DNA from: PALSA-612 sp963755155
GTDB taxonomy: Bacteria; Actinomycetota; Thermoleophilia; Gaiellales; Gaiellaceae
Direction: 5' to 3'
NCBI GenBank assembly: GCA_963755155.1
Contig: CAVWIV010000015.1
Coordinates: 248,001-312,000, forward strand
DNA: 64,000 bases
The notes beneath the pieces were generated by a model. That model was not told the DNA's origin. It made no database searches and worked only from the letters and a program-made list of their open reading frames with translations. Below, in pieces: positions 40,432 through 49,424 of the stretch. Position 1 is the stretch's first letter. Each line of letters begins with the position of its first letter. The position numbers and the translations under genes are program-made.

Positions 40432-41238
40432 ATGAGGGTCGCGGTCGTCGGTCACGTCGAGTGGGTGGACTTCCTCCACGTCGAGCGCGTGCCGCAGACC
40501 GGAGAGATCATCCAGGCGACCGACGCGTGGCAGGCCGCGGCCGGGGGTGGGTCGGACGCGGCGGTGCAGCTGCGCAAGCTTGCAGGGAGCGCGACGCTCT
40601 ACACCGCGCTCGGCGACGACTCGCTCGGACGGCGAGCGTCCGAGGAGCTGATCGCGCGGGGCGTCCGGGTGGAGGCAGCCTGGCGCGACGATCCTCAGCG
40701 TCGGGCTGTCTGCTTTCTCGACGAAGGCGGCGAGCGGACGATCGCCCTGCTCGGCCCGAAGCTCGTGCCGCGCGCCGCCGATCCGCTGCCGTGGCACGAG
40801 CTCGAGGCTGCGGACGGCGTGTACTTCACGGGAGGCGACGCCGGCGCGGTCCGCCTCGCCCGTCGCGCGAAGGTATTCGTCGCATCGGCGCGGGAGCTAC
40901 CCGTGCTGCGTGAAGCCGGCGTCCAGCTCGATGTCCTCCTGGGGAGCGCAGCCGATCCAGCGGAGCGCTACGAGGGCGGGCTCGAGCCTGCGCCACGGTA
41001 CGTCGTCCGCACCGAAGGCTCTCGCGGCGGCACGGTCGAGCCCGGTGGCCGCTTCCCGCCGGGCGAGGTCCCCGGCCCCGTCGTCGACGCGTACGGCGCC
41101 GGCGATGCGTTCGCCGCAGGCCTGACCTACGGGCTCGCGAGCGATATGCCGATCGAGAGCGCGTTGGAGCTCGCATCCCGCTGCGGAGCCGCTGTGCTCA
41201 CGGGTCGCGGCCCGTACGAGGCGCAGCTAGAGCTCTGA
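40432..41238 (+). CDS. PfkB-family carbohydrate/nucleoside kinase
   Basis: 268 residues, short for the ribokinase family. It has the N-terminal substrate motif AAGGGSDAAVQLRKLAG near residue 37 and the ATP/anion-hole motif VVDAYGAGDAFAAGLTYGL near 220, with the catalytic aspartate in GAGD. It phosphorylates a sugar or related small molecule that cannot be identified. It faces away from the ECF sigma factor gene and ends 81 bp before mraZ, where a new promoter begins. Confidence 0.87.
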   Translation: MRVAVVGHVEWVDFLHVERVPQTGEIIQATDAWQAAAGGGSDAAVQLRKLAGSATLYTALGDDSLGRRASEELIARGVRVEAAWRDDPQRRAVCFLDEGGERTIALLGPKLVPRAADPLPWHELEAADGVYFTGGDAGAVRLARRAKVFVASARELPVLREAGVQLDVLLGSAADPAERYEGGLEPAPRYVVRTEGSRGGTVEPGGRFPPGEVPGPVVDAYGAGDAFAAGLTYGLASDMPIESALELASRCGAAVLTGRGPYEAQLEL

Positions 41239-41254
41239 AAAGGGGTCGCCGGGG

Positions 41255-41283
41255 TTGCGCAGCGGTTTCCTGTGGTCTAAAGT
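41255..41283 (+). promoter_or_regulatory. mraZ (dcw cluster) promoter
   Basis: TTGCGC (41255-41260) and TAAAGT (41278-41283) are 17 bp apart. The start point would lie near 41290, giving a leader of about 30 bases before mraZ. The first MraZ-type box overlaps the -10. Confidence 0.6.
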
Positions 41284-41314
41284 GGGGCGAAGTGGACCAA
41301 CGATGAACGGTGGG
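41282..41314 (+). promoter_or_regulatory. Probable MraZ-binding boxes
   Basis: GTGGG at 41282, GTGGA at 41292 and GTGGG at 41310. MraZ proteins are known to bind tandem GTGGG/TGGGN repeats about one helical turn apart at their own promoter. The first pair is spaced exactly 10 bp. Confidence 0.55.
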
Positions 41315-41319
41315 ATTCG

Positions 41320-41751
41320 ATGTTCCTCGGCGAGCACGAGCATACGCTCGATGAAAAGGGCCGGCTTACGCTTCCGGCGAAGTTCCGAGACTCCTTCCCG
41401 GAAGGTCTCGTGCTGAGCCGCGGACTGGACGGTTGTGTGAACGCGTATGCGAAGGCCGACTGGGCCGCGCTCGCTGCGCGCCTGACCGCCTTTGGCTCGC
41501 TCAGCCGTGACGAGCGGATGATCCAGCGTCACTTCTTCTCCGGCGCCGCCGAGGTCGCGCCGGACAAGCAGGGGCGCGTGATGATCCCCGCGGCGCTCGC
41601 GAGCCACGCCGGGCTCGAGCGCGACGTCGTCGTGGCCGGTGTACACGACCATCTCGAGATCTGGGACCGCGTGGCCTGGCGCGCCCAGATTGCCGATGTC
41701 GAAGGGAGGGCGGAGGATGTTGCCGAACGCCTTGCGGCCAAGCGCGACTGA
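41320..41751 (+). CDS. mraZ: MraZ transcriptional regulator
   Basis: 143 residues, standard length. Two AbrB-like repeats, each with the DxxGR signature: HTLDEKGRLTLPAKFR near residue 8 and VAPDKQGRVMIPAALA near 82. MraZ forms a ring-shaped oligomer that binds repeats upstream of its own gene and represses the dcw cluster. First gene of the cluster, and it overlaps rsmH by 35 bp. Confidence 0.95.
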   Translation: MFLGEHEHTLDEKGRLTLPAKFRDSFPEGLVLSRGLDGCVNAYAKADWAALAARLTAFGSLSRDERMIQRHFFSGAAEVAPDKQGRVMIPAALASHAGLERDVVVAGVHDHLEIWDRVAWRAQIADVEGRAEDVAERLAAKRD

Positions 41752-42673
41752 TCACGTTCCCGTACTCGCCGACGAGGTGCGGCGCCTGCTCGACGTGCAG
41801 CCCGGAGCAACGGTTGTCGACGGGACGTTCGGCGCCGGTGGCCACGCCGAGCTGCTCGCCCTCGACCTGGGCGGCAAAGGCCGCTTCATCGCCGTCGACC
41901 GCGATCCATCGGCGCGGGCGTACTTCGAGCGCTTCCGCAAGCGCGCCGGCGTCCAGGCGCGGTTCCTGCGCGGAGAGTTCGCAACCGTCCTCGAGCAGCT
42001 GGCGACGAACGACGTGCGCGTGGACGCCATCCTGCTCGACCTCGGGGTCTCGAGCATGCAGCTGGACCGGCCCGAGCGCGGGTTCTCGTACGCGGTCGAC
42101 GCGCCGCTCGACATGCGCATGGATCCGTCGGCCGAGGAGACCGCAGCCGACATCGTCAACGACGCACCGGAGCGCGAGCTGCAGGAGATCTTCCGCCGCT
42201 ACGGCGAGGAGCGCTATGCGCGGCAGATCGCGCGCGCGATCGGGCGCCGCCGCCGCCGTGACCCGTTCCAGCGGACGGGTGAGCTCGTCGACACCATCAA
42301 GACTTCCATCCCGACGCCCGCGCGCTTCGGGGAGGGGCATCCGGCCAAGCGCGTCTTCCAGGCTCTGCGGATCGCCGTCAACGACGAGCTCGGGCAGCTC
42401 GAGGAGGCGCTCCCGGCCGCCGTCGAGCTGCTGCGGCCCAATGGGCGGGTCGCAGTGATCAGCTTCCACTCGCTCGAGGATCGCATCGTCAAGCGGTTCT
42501 TCCGTGACGAAGCACGCGGGTGCGTCTGTCCTCCCGACTTCCCCGTCTGCGCGTGCGGGCGTGATCCCGTGCTCCGGGTGCTGACGACGCGCGCGGTTCG
42601 GCCGGATGCCCGCGAGGTGGCTCTCAACCCGCGCTCGGCTTCGGCGCGGCTCCGCGTCGCGGAGAAGGTCTGA
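41717..42673 (+). CDS. rsmH: 16S rRNA m4C1402 methyltransferase
   Basis: 318 residues. SAM-binding motif VVDGTFGAGGHAELL near residue 34, LLDLGVSSMQLDRPERGFSY near 105 and ISFHSLEDRIVKRFF near 250, all family hallmarks. It N4-methylates C1402 in the ribosomal P site. The ATG at 41717 has GGGAGG seven bases upstream, inside the mraZ coding end, so translation is likely coupled. The stop overlaps the ftsL start (TGATG). Confidence 0.95.
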   Translation: MLPNALRPSATDHVPVLADEVRRLLDVQPGATVVDGTFGAGGHAELLALDLGGKGRFIAVDRDPSARAYFERFRKRAGVQARFLRGEFATVLEQLATNDVRVDAILLDLGVSSMQLDRPERGFSYAVDAPLDMRMDPSAEETAADIVNDAPERELQEIFRRYGEERYARQIARAIGRRRRRDPFQRTGELVDTIKTSIPTPARFGEGHPAKRVFQALRIAVNDELGQLEEALPAAVELLRPNGRVAVISFHSLEDRIVKRFFRDEARGCVCPPDFPVCACGRDPVLRVLTTRAVRPDAREVALNPRSASARLRVAEKV

Positions 42674-43008
42674 TGGCGGCCGTCGCCACCGAGACACGAG
42701 CTCGGCGGCCGCGCACGGCGCGTCCACGGGCCGCGCAGCGCAGGCTCGCCGGAGGCATCGTCTGGATCGTCGTCGTCGCGGCACTCCTCGCTGGCGTCGT
42801 GGCGCTCAACGTCGCGGTGCTGCGGGTCAACCTCCAGTACGACGAGCTCGGGAAAAGGCGCGCGAAGCTGCGGGCCGAGACCGCGGCGCTCTCCTCGGAG
42901 CTCGCGAGCTCCGGGACGACGGCGCGTATTCAGCAGCGCGCAGCTGCGGAACTGGGGGCGGCACCCGCATCGCCCGCGCAGACGACGTACGTGCCGCTGC
43001 AACCGTAA
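42673..43008 (+). CDS. ftsL: FtsL-like division protein
   Basis: 111 residues: a basic cytoplasmic N-terminus (about 1-28), one membrane helix (GIVWIVVVAALLAGVVALNVAVL) and a short outer coiled coil (LQYDELGKRRAKLRAETAALSSEL). This is the topology of FtsL/DivIC, which link FtsQ to the FtsW-FtsI synthase. Sequence is poorly conserved in this family, so identity rests on position between rsmH and ftsI and on topology. Both ends overlap neighbours. Confidence 0.85.
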   Translation: MAAVATETRARRPRTARPRAAQRRLAGGIVWIVVVAALLAGVVALNVAVLRVNLQYDELGKRRAKLRAETAALSSELASSGTTARIQQRAAAELGAAPASPAQTTYVPLQP

Positions 43009-44699
43009 TGGCTCGCCGCGGGCAGTTGGACCGTCGCCTCCGCCTGCTGCTCGTCCTGCTGCTGCTCGTCTTTGGGCTCTCGCTCGCTCGCGCGACGTGG
43101 CTGCAGACCGTGCGCGCCGCCGACCTCAGCCAGCGCGCGTCGAGCCAGCAACACGAAACTGTGGCGATCCCCGCGGGGAGGGGAGCAATCGTCGACCGCA
43201 TGGGCGTCAAGCTTGCGATCGGGCAGGAGGCCGTAACCGTGTACGCGAACCCGCGTCACGTCACGAGCCCGCGCGCGGTTGCGCTCGCGGCCGCGAAGAC
43301 GCTGGGGCTCGATGCCGACGTGCTGTACCCGCAACTGCTCGACAAGTCGAAGGGCTTCATCTACATCGTCCGGAAGGCGGATCCCGAGCAGGCGAAGGCG
43401 CTCGAGCGGCGCCGCCTCGCCGGTGTCGGCTTTCTGAAGGAAGAGCTGCGCGTCTATCCGCAGGGCGCGGTGGCTGCGCACGTCCTCGGGTACGCGGGCA
43501 CGGACAACCGCGGTCTGGCCGGCCTCGAGTTGGGGCTCGAGCGCATGCTCGGCGGCCGCGAGGGCAGCGAGACGTTCGTCAAGGATCCCTTCGGTCGCGT
43601 GCTGAACGTCGTCGAGTCGATCCCGGAGCGGCCCGGACGCGACGTGTTCCTGACCATAGACCATGCTATTCAGGCGAACGCCGAATCGGTGTTGCGATCG
43701 ACGGTGTCGCAGTGGGGCGCCGTGCGCGCGACGGCGGTCGTGCTCGACGCGCAGAGCGGCGGCGTGCTGGCGATGGCCGTCGCTCCTGGCTACGACGCGA
43801 ACCTCTATTCGCGGACGCCCGCCGACACACATCGGAACGTTGCGGTGACCGACACGTACGAGCCAGGGTCGACGTTCAAGCTCGTGACCGTCGCGGCGGC
43901 GCTCTCGGAGGGGCTCGTCAACGCGAGCAGCGCGTTCACGCTCCCCTACAGCATCGAAGTCGCCGACCGGGTCGTGCACGATGCCGAGCCGCGCGGAACG
44001 GAGACGATGACCGTCGCCCAGATTCTGTCCCGCTCCTCGAACGTCGGTGCGATCACGCTCGCACAGCTCCTCGGATCCGAACGGCTCGGAAGCTGGATCG
44101 ACCGCTTCGGGTTCGGCGAGCCGACGGGAGTCGACTTCCCCGGCGAGTCACCGGGCATCGTGCTGCCGGTCGATCGCTGGTCCGGCTCCACAATCGGCAA
44201 CGTCCCCATCGGCCAGGGCATCGCCGTGACGCCCGTGCAGATGGCCGCGGCGTACGCGGCTGTCGCCAACGGTGGCATCTGGACGGCGCCGCACCTCGTC
44301 GACCATGTGAGCGGTGGGACGCCCGTCCGACCCGAACGCCGGCGCATCCTGACGGCGTCGATCGCGGCGCAGGTCATGGACATGCTCGAGAACGTCGTGT
44401 CGGAGGGAACCGGAATGCTCGCGGCGGTTCCCGGCTACACGATCGCCGGCAAGACGGGCACGGCGGCGAAGCCGGACGAGAACGGCGGCTACTCGGAGAC
44501 GGACTACGTGGCGTCGTTCATCGGCGTCATCCCGGCCAGAAGGCCGCGCTTCGTGATCCTCGTGTCCGTCGACGAACCGCGCGGCGCGATCTGGGGTGGC
44601 ACGGTCGCCGCCCCCGCGTTCAAGCGCATCGCCGACTTCGTCCTCCAGTACCTCGAGGTGCCGCCCGACGACCCAGCCTCAGTGGCGACGTCCGGATAG
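43008..44699 (+). CDS. ftsI: Division-specific penicillin-binding transpeptidase (PBP3/FtsI)
   Basis: 563 residues. One N-terminal membrane helix (LRLLLVLLLLVFGLSLARA), the dimerisation domain (GRGAIVDRMGVKLA) and the transpeptidase with all three motifs: active-site serine in EPGSTFKLVT near residue 286, SRSSNVG near 344 and GKTGTA near 483. It crosslinks septal peptidoglycan and is the target of beta-lactams. No PASTA domains are present. ATG overlaps the ftsL stop by one base. Confidence 0.95.
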   Translation: MARRGQLDRRLRLLLVLLLLVFGLSLARATWLQTVRAADLSQRASSQQHETVAIPAGRGAIVDRMGVKLAIGQEAVTVYANPRHVTSPRAVALAAAKTLGLDADVLYPQLLDKSKGFIYIVRKADPEQAKALERRRLAGVGFLKEELRVYPQGAVAAHVLGYAGTDNRGLAGLELGLERMLGGREGSETFVKDPFGRVLNVVESIPERPGRDVFLTIDHAIQANAESVLRSTVSQWGAVRATAVVLDAQSGGVLAMAVAPGYDANLYSRTPADTHRNVAVTDTYEPGSTFKLVTVAAALSEGLVNASSAFTLPYSIEVADRVVHDAEPRGTETMTVAQILSRSSNVGAITLAQLLGSERLGSWIDRFGFGEPTGVDFPGESPGIVLPVDRWSGSTIGNVPIGQGIAVTPVQMAAAYAAVANGGIWTAPHLVDHVSGGTPVRPERRRILTASIAAQVMDMLENVVSEGTGMLAAVPGYTIAGKTGTAAKPDENGGYSETDYVASFIGVIPARRPRFVILVSVDEPRGAIWGGTVAAPAFKRIADFVLQYLEVPPDDPASVATSG

Positions 44700-44722
44700 G
44701 CCACGCCCGATCTGAACATGTG

Positions 44723-44762
44723 CCGGGCCACCGGCCTCCTCCCCGCTGTGAGCGTAGCCCGG
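44723..44762. promoter_or_regulatory. Hairpin element upstream of murE
   Basis: CCGGGC (44723-44728) pairs with GCCCGG (44757-44762). The loop contains CCTCCTCCCC and TGAGCGTAGCC (44749-44759). The same 11-mer lies in a hairpin upstream of murB. The 149 bp ftsI-murE gap holds this element and the murE promoter, and nothing else recognisable. Confidence 0.45.
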
Positions 44763-44858
44763 TCGTGGGTGGATCGCCAGGGTGTGTCTGCAAAAAGACC
44801 CGCAAATGGCACAGTTCTGTGGTGGAACTGCGTCTTCGGTAACACCTCATGCCCCTGG

Positions 44859-44864
44859 TAGACT
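44859..44864 (+). promoter_or_regulatory. Candidate -10 element (TAGACT) of murE
   Basis: TAGACT ends eight bases before GTG 44873 and falls after ATG 44849, so it supports the internal GTG as the true, leaderless murE start. The -35 (TTCGGT at 44835-44840, 18 bp spacer) is weak. Confidence 0.45.
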
Positions 44865-44872
44865 CGCCCGCC

Positions 44873-46327
44873 GTGGACCTGGAGCGAGTCATTGCGGCAC
44901 TCGCTCCGGCACAGGTTGTCAGCCCAGCACCCGCCCGCGTCGACATTCGCGAGCTTGCGTACGACTCGCGCGCCGCCGTCCCCGGCACGCTCTTCTTCTG
45001 CGTTCCGGGCGATCGCGACGACGGCCATGCGTTCGCGCCCGAGGCGATCGAGCGCGGCGCCGTGGCTCTCGTCGTCGAGCGGCCGCTCGACGTCACGGTC
45101 CCGCAGCTCGTCGTCGGCGACGCGAGGGCGGCCATGGCTGCCGCCGCCGTCGACTTCTACGACCACCCATCGCGGGAGCTGGTGGTCGCCGGTGTCACCG
45201 GCACGAACGGCAAGACGACGACGTGCTTCCTGCTCTTCGCGATCCTCGCCGCCGCCGGCCGTCGGCCGGGTTTGCTGGGGACGATCGAGAGCCGCGTCGG
45301 CGGGGAGCGTCGGCCCGCCCTGCGGACGACGCCGGAGGCGATCGACGTGCAGCGCGCGCTGCGGGAGATGCTCGACGTGGGCGACCGGAGTTGCGCGATG
45401 GAGGCGACTTCGCACGGCGCGCGTCTCGGCCGCCTCGACGGAGTTCAGTTCTCCGCCCTCGCCTTCACGAATCTCAGCCGTGACCACCTCGATTTCCACG
45501 GCACGCTCGAGGAGTACTTCGCGGCGAAGCGCAGCCTGTTCGTCACAGACGATCCGCCGCCGGCTGCGCTGAACACGGACGACGACCACGGCCGCCGCCT
45601 GGCCGACGAGTTGCGCGCGCTCGGCCACGAGCGGCTGGTCACGTTCGGTTTCGGCGCCGACGCGGACATCCGCGCCGACGCGCTCGACCTCCGAAGCGAC
45701 GGTGCGAGTTTCACGGCGGCCGGTATTCCGCTACGGACCCGTCTGCTTGGCCGATTCAACGTCGAGAACGCCCTGGCGGCGGTCGCCGTGGCGCGCCTGC
45801 TCGAGTTGCCGGACGACGCGATCTCCCAGGGAGTCGAGGCAGTGCGAGGAGTGCCCGGCCGTTTCGAGGCCGTCAACGAAGGGCAGGCGTTCTCCGTCGT
45901 CGTCGACTACGCGCACACTCCGGATTCGCTGGAAAACGCCCTGCGCACGGCGCGCGAGCTCACGACCGGCAACGTCATCTGCGTCTTCGGCTGCGGCGGC
46001 GATCGCGACCAGGGGAAGCGGCCCCTCATGGGCGAAACGGCCGAGCGTGGGGCGGACGTCGTGATCGTCACCTCCGACAACCCGCGCAGCGAGACACCAG
46101 AGGCGATCGCCGCCGAGGTCACGGCCGGTCTCTCCACGGGCGTCGCCGTCGAGCTCGACCGCGCGAAGGCAATCGAGCTGGCGGTCGAGCAGGCGAAGCT
46201 CGGAGACCTTGTGCTCATCGCCGGTAAGGGGCACGAGCAAGGTCAGGAGGCCGCCGGCGAGACGACGCCTTTCGACGACCGCGACGTCGCCCGCGAGGCC
46301 CTGCGTAGGCTGGCGGCACGTCGATGA
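44873..46327 (+). CDS. murE: UDP-MurNAc-tripeptide synthetase (meso-DAP adding)
   Basis: 484 residues from GTG 44873, which begins VDLERVIAALAP like family N-termini. An ATG 24 bases upstream is the alternative. ATP site GVTGTNGKTTT near residue 108, FTNLSRDHLDFHG near 198, and the substrate motif DNPRSETP near 400, which marks enzymes that add meso-diaminopimelate and not lysine. It adds the third residue of the peptidoglycan stem peptide. The stop overlaps the murF ATG by 4 bp. Confidence 0.95.
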   Translation: MDLERVIAALAPAQVVSPAPARVDIRELAYDSRAAVPGTLFFCVPGDRDDGHAFAPEAIERGAVALVVERPLDVTVPQLVVGDARAAMAAAAVDFYDHPSRELVVAGVTGTNGKTTTCFLLFAILAAAGRRPGLLGTIESRVGGERRPALRTTPEAIDVQRALREMLDVGDRSCAMEATSHGARLGRLDGVQFSALAFTNLSRDHLDFHGTLEEYFAAKRSLFVTDDPPPAALNTDDDHGRRLADELRALGHERLVTFGFGADADIRADALDLRSDGASFTAAGIPLRTRLLGRFNVENALAAVAVARLLELPDDAISQGVEAVRGVPGRFEAVNEGQAFSVVVDYAHTPDSLENALRTARELTTGNVICVFGCGGDRDQGKRPLMGETAERGADVVIVTSDNPRSETPEAIAAEVTAGLSTGVAVELDRAKAIELAVEQAKLGDLVLIAGKGHEQGQEAAGETTPFDDRDVAREALRRLAARR

Positions 46328-47577
46328 TCCCGCTCGATCTCGACGAAGTCGAAGCGCTCTGCCCGGGGCGCCTCGTGCGCGCCGGAGGTGAGACGGTCGT
46401 GACGGGCGTCGTCATCGACTCGCGTCGCGTCAGCGCGGGCGATCTCTTCGTCGCCGCCGGCGCGGGTGACTCGTACGTCGACGACGCGCTCGGCCGAGGA
46501 GCGGCAGCCGCGCTGGTTCCCGACGGCCTGTTCGCCGCCCTTGCTGCGCTCGGCCGCGCGGTGCGAGACAGGGCCGGCGCCACGGTCGTCGCCATCACGG
46601 GCTCGACCGGGAAGACGTCGACGAAGGACATCCTCGCCGCGATCTGCGGCCCACGTCGCAGGACGGTCGCGGCGGAGGCGAGCTACAACAACGAGCTCGG
46701 CGTACCCCTGACGTTGTGCCGCCTCGAACCGAACACCGAGATCTGCATCGTCGAGCTCGCCATGAGGGGCAAAGGTGAGATCGCCGCCCTCGCCGACATC
46801 GCCCGCCCCTCGGTGGCGGTGATCACGAACGTCGGCCCGGCCCACCTTGAGCGCGTCGGCTCACTCGAGGCCGTGGCCGAGGCAAAGGGAGAGCTCGTGG
46901 CCGCGCTGCCGCCGGGAGGCGTCGCGATCGTGCCGGAGGACTTCCTGGTCACACGCGACGACATCGAGGTCGTCCGCCGGGGGCAGCCCGACGCGACGAC
47001 CGAGAACGGTACGACGCGGCTACGTTTCGACGGGCAGGAGATCGTGTTCGGGTTCCGCGGGCGGCATCACGCCGAGAACGCTCTCAGCGCGCTCCTCGCC
47101 GCGCGAGCCCTCGGCCTCGACGTGACGGGCCGGGTGGACGTGGCCTTCTCGCGCTGGCGGGGCGAGGAGACCCCGCTCCCAGGCGGGGGCGTGCTCCTGA
47201 ATGACTGCTGGAACGCGAACCCCGTGTCCATGCGCGCCGCGCTCGAGGATCTCGTCGAGCGGTCGGAGGGCCGCCGCACGGTCGCCGTGCTCGGTGAGAT
47301 GGCCGAGCTCGGAGCCGACTCGGACGCCTACCACCGTGAGATCGGACGGCTCGTAGCCGCGCTCGGGATCGGGGTGCTCGTCGCGGTCGGTGAACGCGCG
47401 CGCCTCTACGCCGAGGACGCGGAGGGCGTGCTCGAGGTCACTGTCGCGTCGGACGCTGACGAGGCGGCCCGCATCGTCCCGGAGCTCGTCCGGCCCGGCG
47501 ACTGCGTGCTCGTCAAGGGGTCACGCGCGGTCGGGCTCGAGGTCGTCGCCGACGCGCTGGCCGGGGTCCGCAACTAG
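46324..47577 (+). CDS. murF: UDP-MurNAc-pentapeptide synthetase
   Basis: 417 residues. ATP site ITGSTGKTSTKD near residue 97, EASYNNELGVPLTL near 118 and LNDCWNANPVSMRAAL near 295 are MurF signatures. It adds D-Ala-D-Ala to finish the cytoplasmic stem peptide. ATG overlaps the murE stop (ATGA). mraY follows after 12 bp. Confidence 0.95.
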   Translation: MIPLDLDEVEALCPGRLVRAGGETVVTGVVIDSRRVSAGDLFVAAGAGDSYVDDALGRGAAAALVPDGLFAALAALGRAVRDRAGATVVAITGSTGKTSTKDILAAICGPRRRTVAAEASYNNELGVPLTLCRLEPNTEICIVELAMRGKGEIAALADIARPSVAVITNVGPAHLERVGSLEAVAEAKGELVAALPPGGVAIVPEDFLVTRDDIEVVRRGQPDATTENGTTRLRFDGQEIVFGFRGRHHAENALSALLAARALGLDVTGRVDVAFSRWRGEETPLPGGGVLLNDCWNANPVSMRAALEDLVERSEGRRTVAVLGEMAELGADSDAYHREIGRLVAALGIGVLVAVGERARLYAEDAEGVLEVTVASDADEAARIVPELVRPGDCVLVKGSRAVGLEVVADALAGVRN

Positions 47578-47589
47578 GCTCTCGCGGCG

Positions 47590-48603
47590 GTGGTACGGGT
47601 CCTGATCGCGGGCGTCCTCGCCCTCCTCATCTCGATCCTCATCGCGCCGAGGCTCATCGCCTACCTACGGAAGCGAGCCTACGGCCTGCACATCCGCGAG
47701 GAGGGCCTTGACCACCACATCGTCAAGGCGGGCACGCCGACGCTCGGCGGGCTTGCCATTCTTGCCGCGCTCGCCATCGCCTTCCTCTCGCTCTCGCACT
47801 ACACGACGAACGCGCTGCTCGTCTTCTTCGTCACGCTCGGCTGCGCGGCGATCGGCTTTCTCGACGACGCCATCAAGCTGACGCACAAGCGCTCGCTCGG
47901 CCTCAACGGCCGCTGGAAGCTGCTCCTGCTCGCTGTCATCGCCATCGTCGTGGGCTTCGTCACCGAGCGCCGCGAGTTCGCGACCGACGTCTACCTTCCG
48001 GTCGTGAACCGTGAGCTGCCGCTGTCGTGGGCCTGGTACGTGTTGTTGTTCCTCATGATCGCGGGCACGGCGAGTGCCGTGAACTTCACGGACGGGCTGG
48101 ACGGCCTCGCCGCCGGCACCGGCATCATCGCCGTCGTCACGTTCACGGCGATGGCGGTAATCGCGTGGATTCGGTCGGGGGCGCCCGGCGAGCGCAACGA
48201 CCTCTACATCGACCTCTCGATCTTCGGCGCGGCGCTGATCGGGGCGATGGTGGGCTTCCTCTGGTACAACGCCTGGCCCGCCGAGATCGCCATGGGGGAT
48301 ACGGGATCGATGGCGATCGGCGGCGCGCTCGCTGCATTTGCGATCGTCATGAAGACGGAGATCCTGTTGGTTCTGATCGGTGGCATCTTCGTGATCGAGA
48401 CGCTGTCGGTGATCATCCAGGTGCTCACGTTCAAGTACCTGGGACGGCGCGTGTTCCTCATAGCCCCGATCCACCACCATTTCGAGATGAAAGCCTGGTC
48501 GGAGACGAAGATCGTCGTCCGCTTCTGGATCCTCTGCGCGATCCTGTGCGCGCTCGCCTTCGCGCTCTACTACCGCTACTACTTCCAGTTCTTCCGAAAC
48601 TGA
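47590..48603 (+). CDS. mraY: Phospho-MurNAc-pentapeptide transferase
   Basis: 337 residues with about ten membrane helices. Conserved motifs: HIVKAGTPTLGG near residue 40, FLDDAIKL near 96, NFTDGLDGLAAG near 158, MGDTGSMAIGG near 236 and the IAPIHHHFE motif near 293. It makes lipid I on the inner face of the membrane. GTG start. The last codon and stop overlap a CTG that likely starts the next gene. Confidence 0.95.
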   Translation: MVRVLIAGVLALLISILIAPRLIAYLRKRAYGLHIREEGLDHHIVKAGTPTLGGLAILAALAIAFLSLSHYTTNALLVFFVTLGCAAIGFLDDAIKLTHKRSLGLNGRWKLLLLAVIAIVVGFVTERREFATDVYLPVVNRELPLSWAWYVLLFLMIAGTASAVNFTDGLDGLAAGTGIIAVVTFTAMAVIAWIRSGAPGERNDLYIDLSIFGAALIGAMVGFLWYNAWPAEIAMGDTGSMAIGGALAAFAIVMKTEILLVLIGGIFVIETLSVIIQVLTFKYLGRRVFLIAPIHHHFEMKAWSETKIVVRFWILCAILCALAFALYYRYYFQFFRN

Positions 48604-49424
48604 CCGGGCAGCGGGACATCTGGGCCGAGTGGCTCGTGAAGACGCGCTTCGAGGCACTGTCGCCGGAGGAGAGAGGAGAGGCCATCGCGTCGCTCGCGGA
48701 CGTCCGAGAGCGCGTTCTCGATCGGGCGCGGCTCAACCCGGACAGCGTCGTCCTCGACGTAGGCACGGGCACCGGGCTGTTGGTCTTCGGTGCGCTCGAC
48801 CGGCTGGGGCCGGACGGCTCGGTTGTTGCGCTCGACATCTCCGTGGACTGTCTTGAGGAGCTCCGGGAGACGTGTGACGACCCGCGCGTCGCGTACCTCG
48901 TCGGCGGCGCGGACGTGCTGCCGCTGCCGGACGGAACGGTCGACGTCGTGATGACGCGGTCCGTGCTCATCTACGTCCGCGAAAAGGCCGAGGCGGCGCG
49001 AGAGTTCTACCGCGTGCTGCGACCGGGCGGACGCGTGTCGCTCTACGAGCCGGTCAACCGCCGCAACACCCAGCTCTGGGAGCTCGTCGACTTCGGCGAC
49101 CTCTCCGAGCGCGTGACCGCGGACTTCTACCGCCGCTGGCCTCCCGATCACCCGATGCAGGACTTCGAGGCCGAGGACATGGCTCGCTGGTTCGAGGAGG
49201 CGGGCTTCGCCGAGCTGGACAAGGACCTGGTCGTGTCGTCGACGACGGTGGCTCCCGATGCGGTCCTCCACGGGGTCGGTGCTCCGGGCTGTCCGACCCT
49301 CCTCGACGCCTGGCGTGAGGCGTTCTCGCCTGAGGAGATAGCGCAACTGGAGGCTGCCGTGCGTGAGGCGGGGCCGACCGAGCCGGAATGGCCGGCCCTC
49401 TACCTCGCGGGGAGTAAGCCGTGA
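48600..49424 (+). CDS. Class I SAM-dependent methyltransferase within the dcw cluster
   Basis: 274 residues. SAM-binding motif I VVLDVGTGTGLLVFGALDRL near residue 45, VVALDISVDCLEEL, and post-motif VLRPGGRVSLYEPVNRR near 138. A polar small-molecule or lipid substrate is likely, but not known. No ATG or GTG precedes the conserved N-terminus (GQRDIWAEWLVKTRFE). The CTG at 48600 overlaps the mraY stop as CTGA, so a CTG start with coupled translation is proposed. GTG 48636 would remove conserved residues. The stop overlaps the murD start. Confidence 0.85.
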   Translation: MTGQRDIWAEWLVKTRFEALSPEERGEAIASLADVRERVLDRARLNPDSVVLDVGTGTGLLVFGALDRLGPDGSVVALDISVDCLEELRETCDDPRVAYLVGGADVLPLPDGTVDVVMTRSVLIYVREKAEAAREFYRVLRPGGRVSLYEPVNRRNTQLWELVDFGDLSERVTADFYRRWPPDHPMQDFEAEDMARWFEEAGFAELDKDLVVSSTTVAPDAVLHGVGAPGCPTLLDAWREAFSPEEIAQLEAAVREAGPTEPEWPALYLAGSKP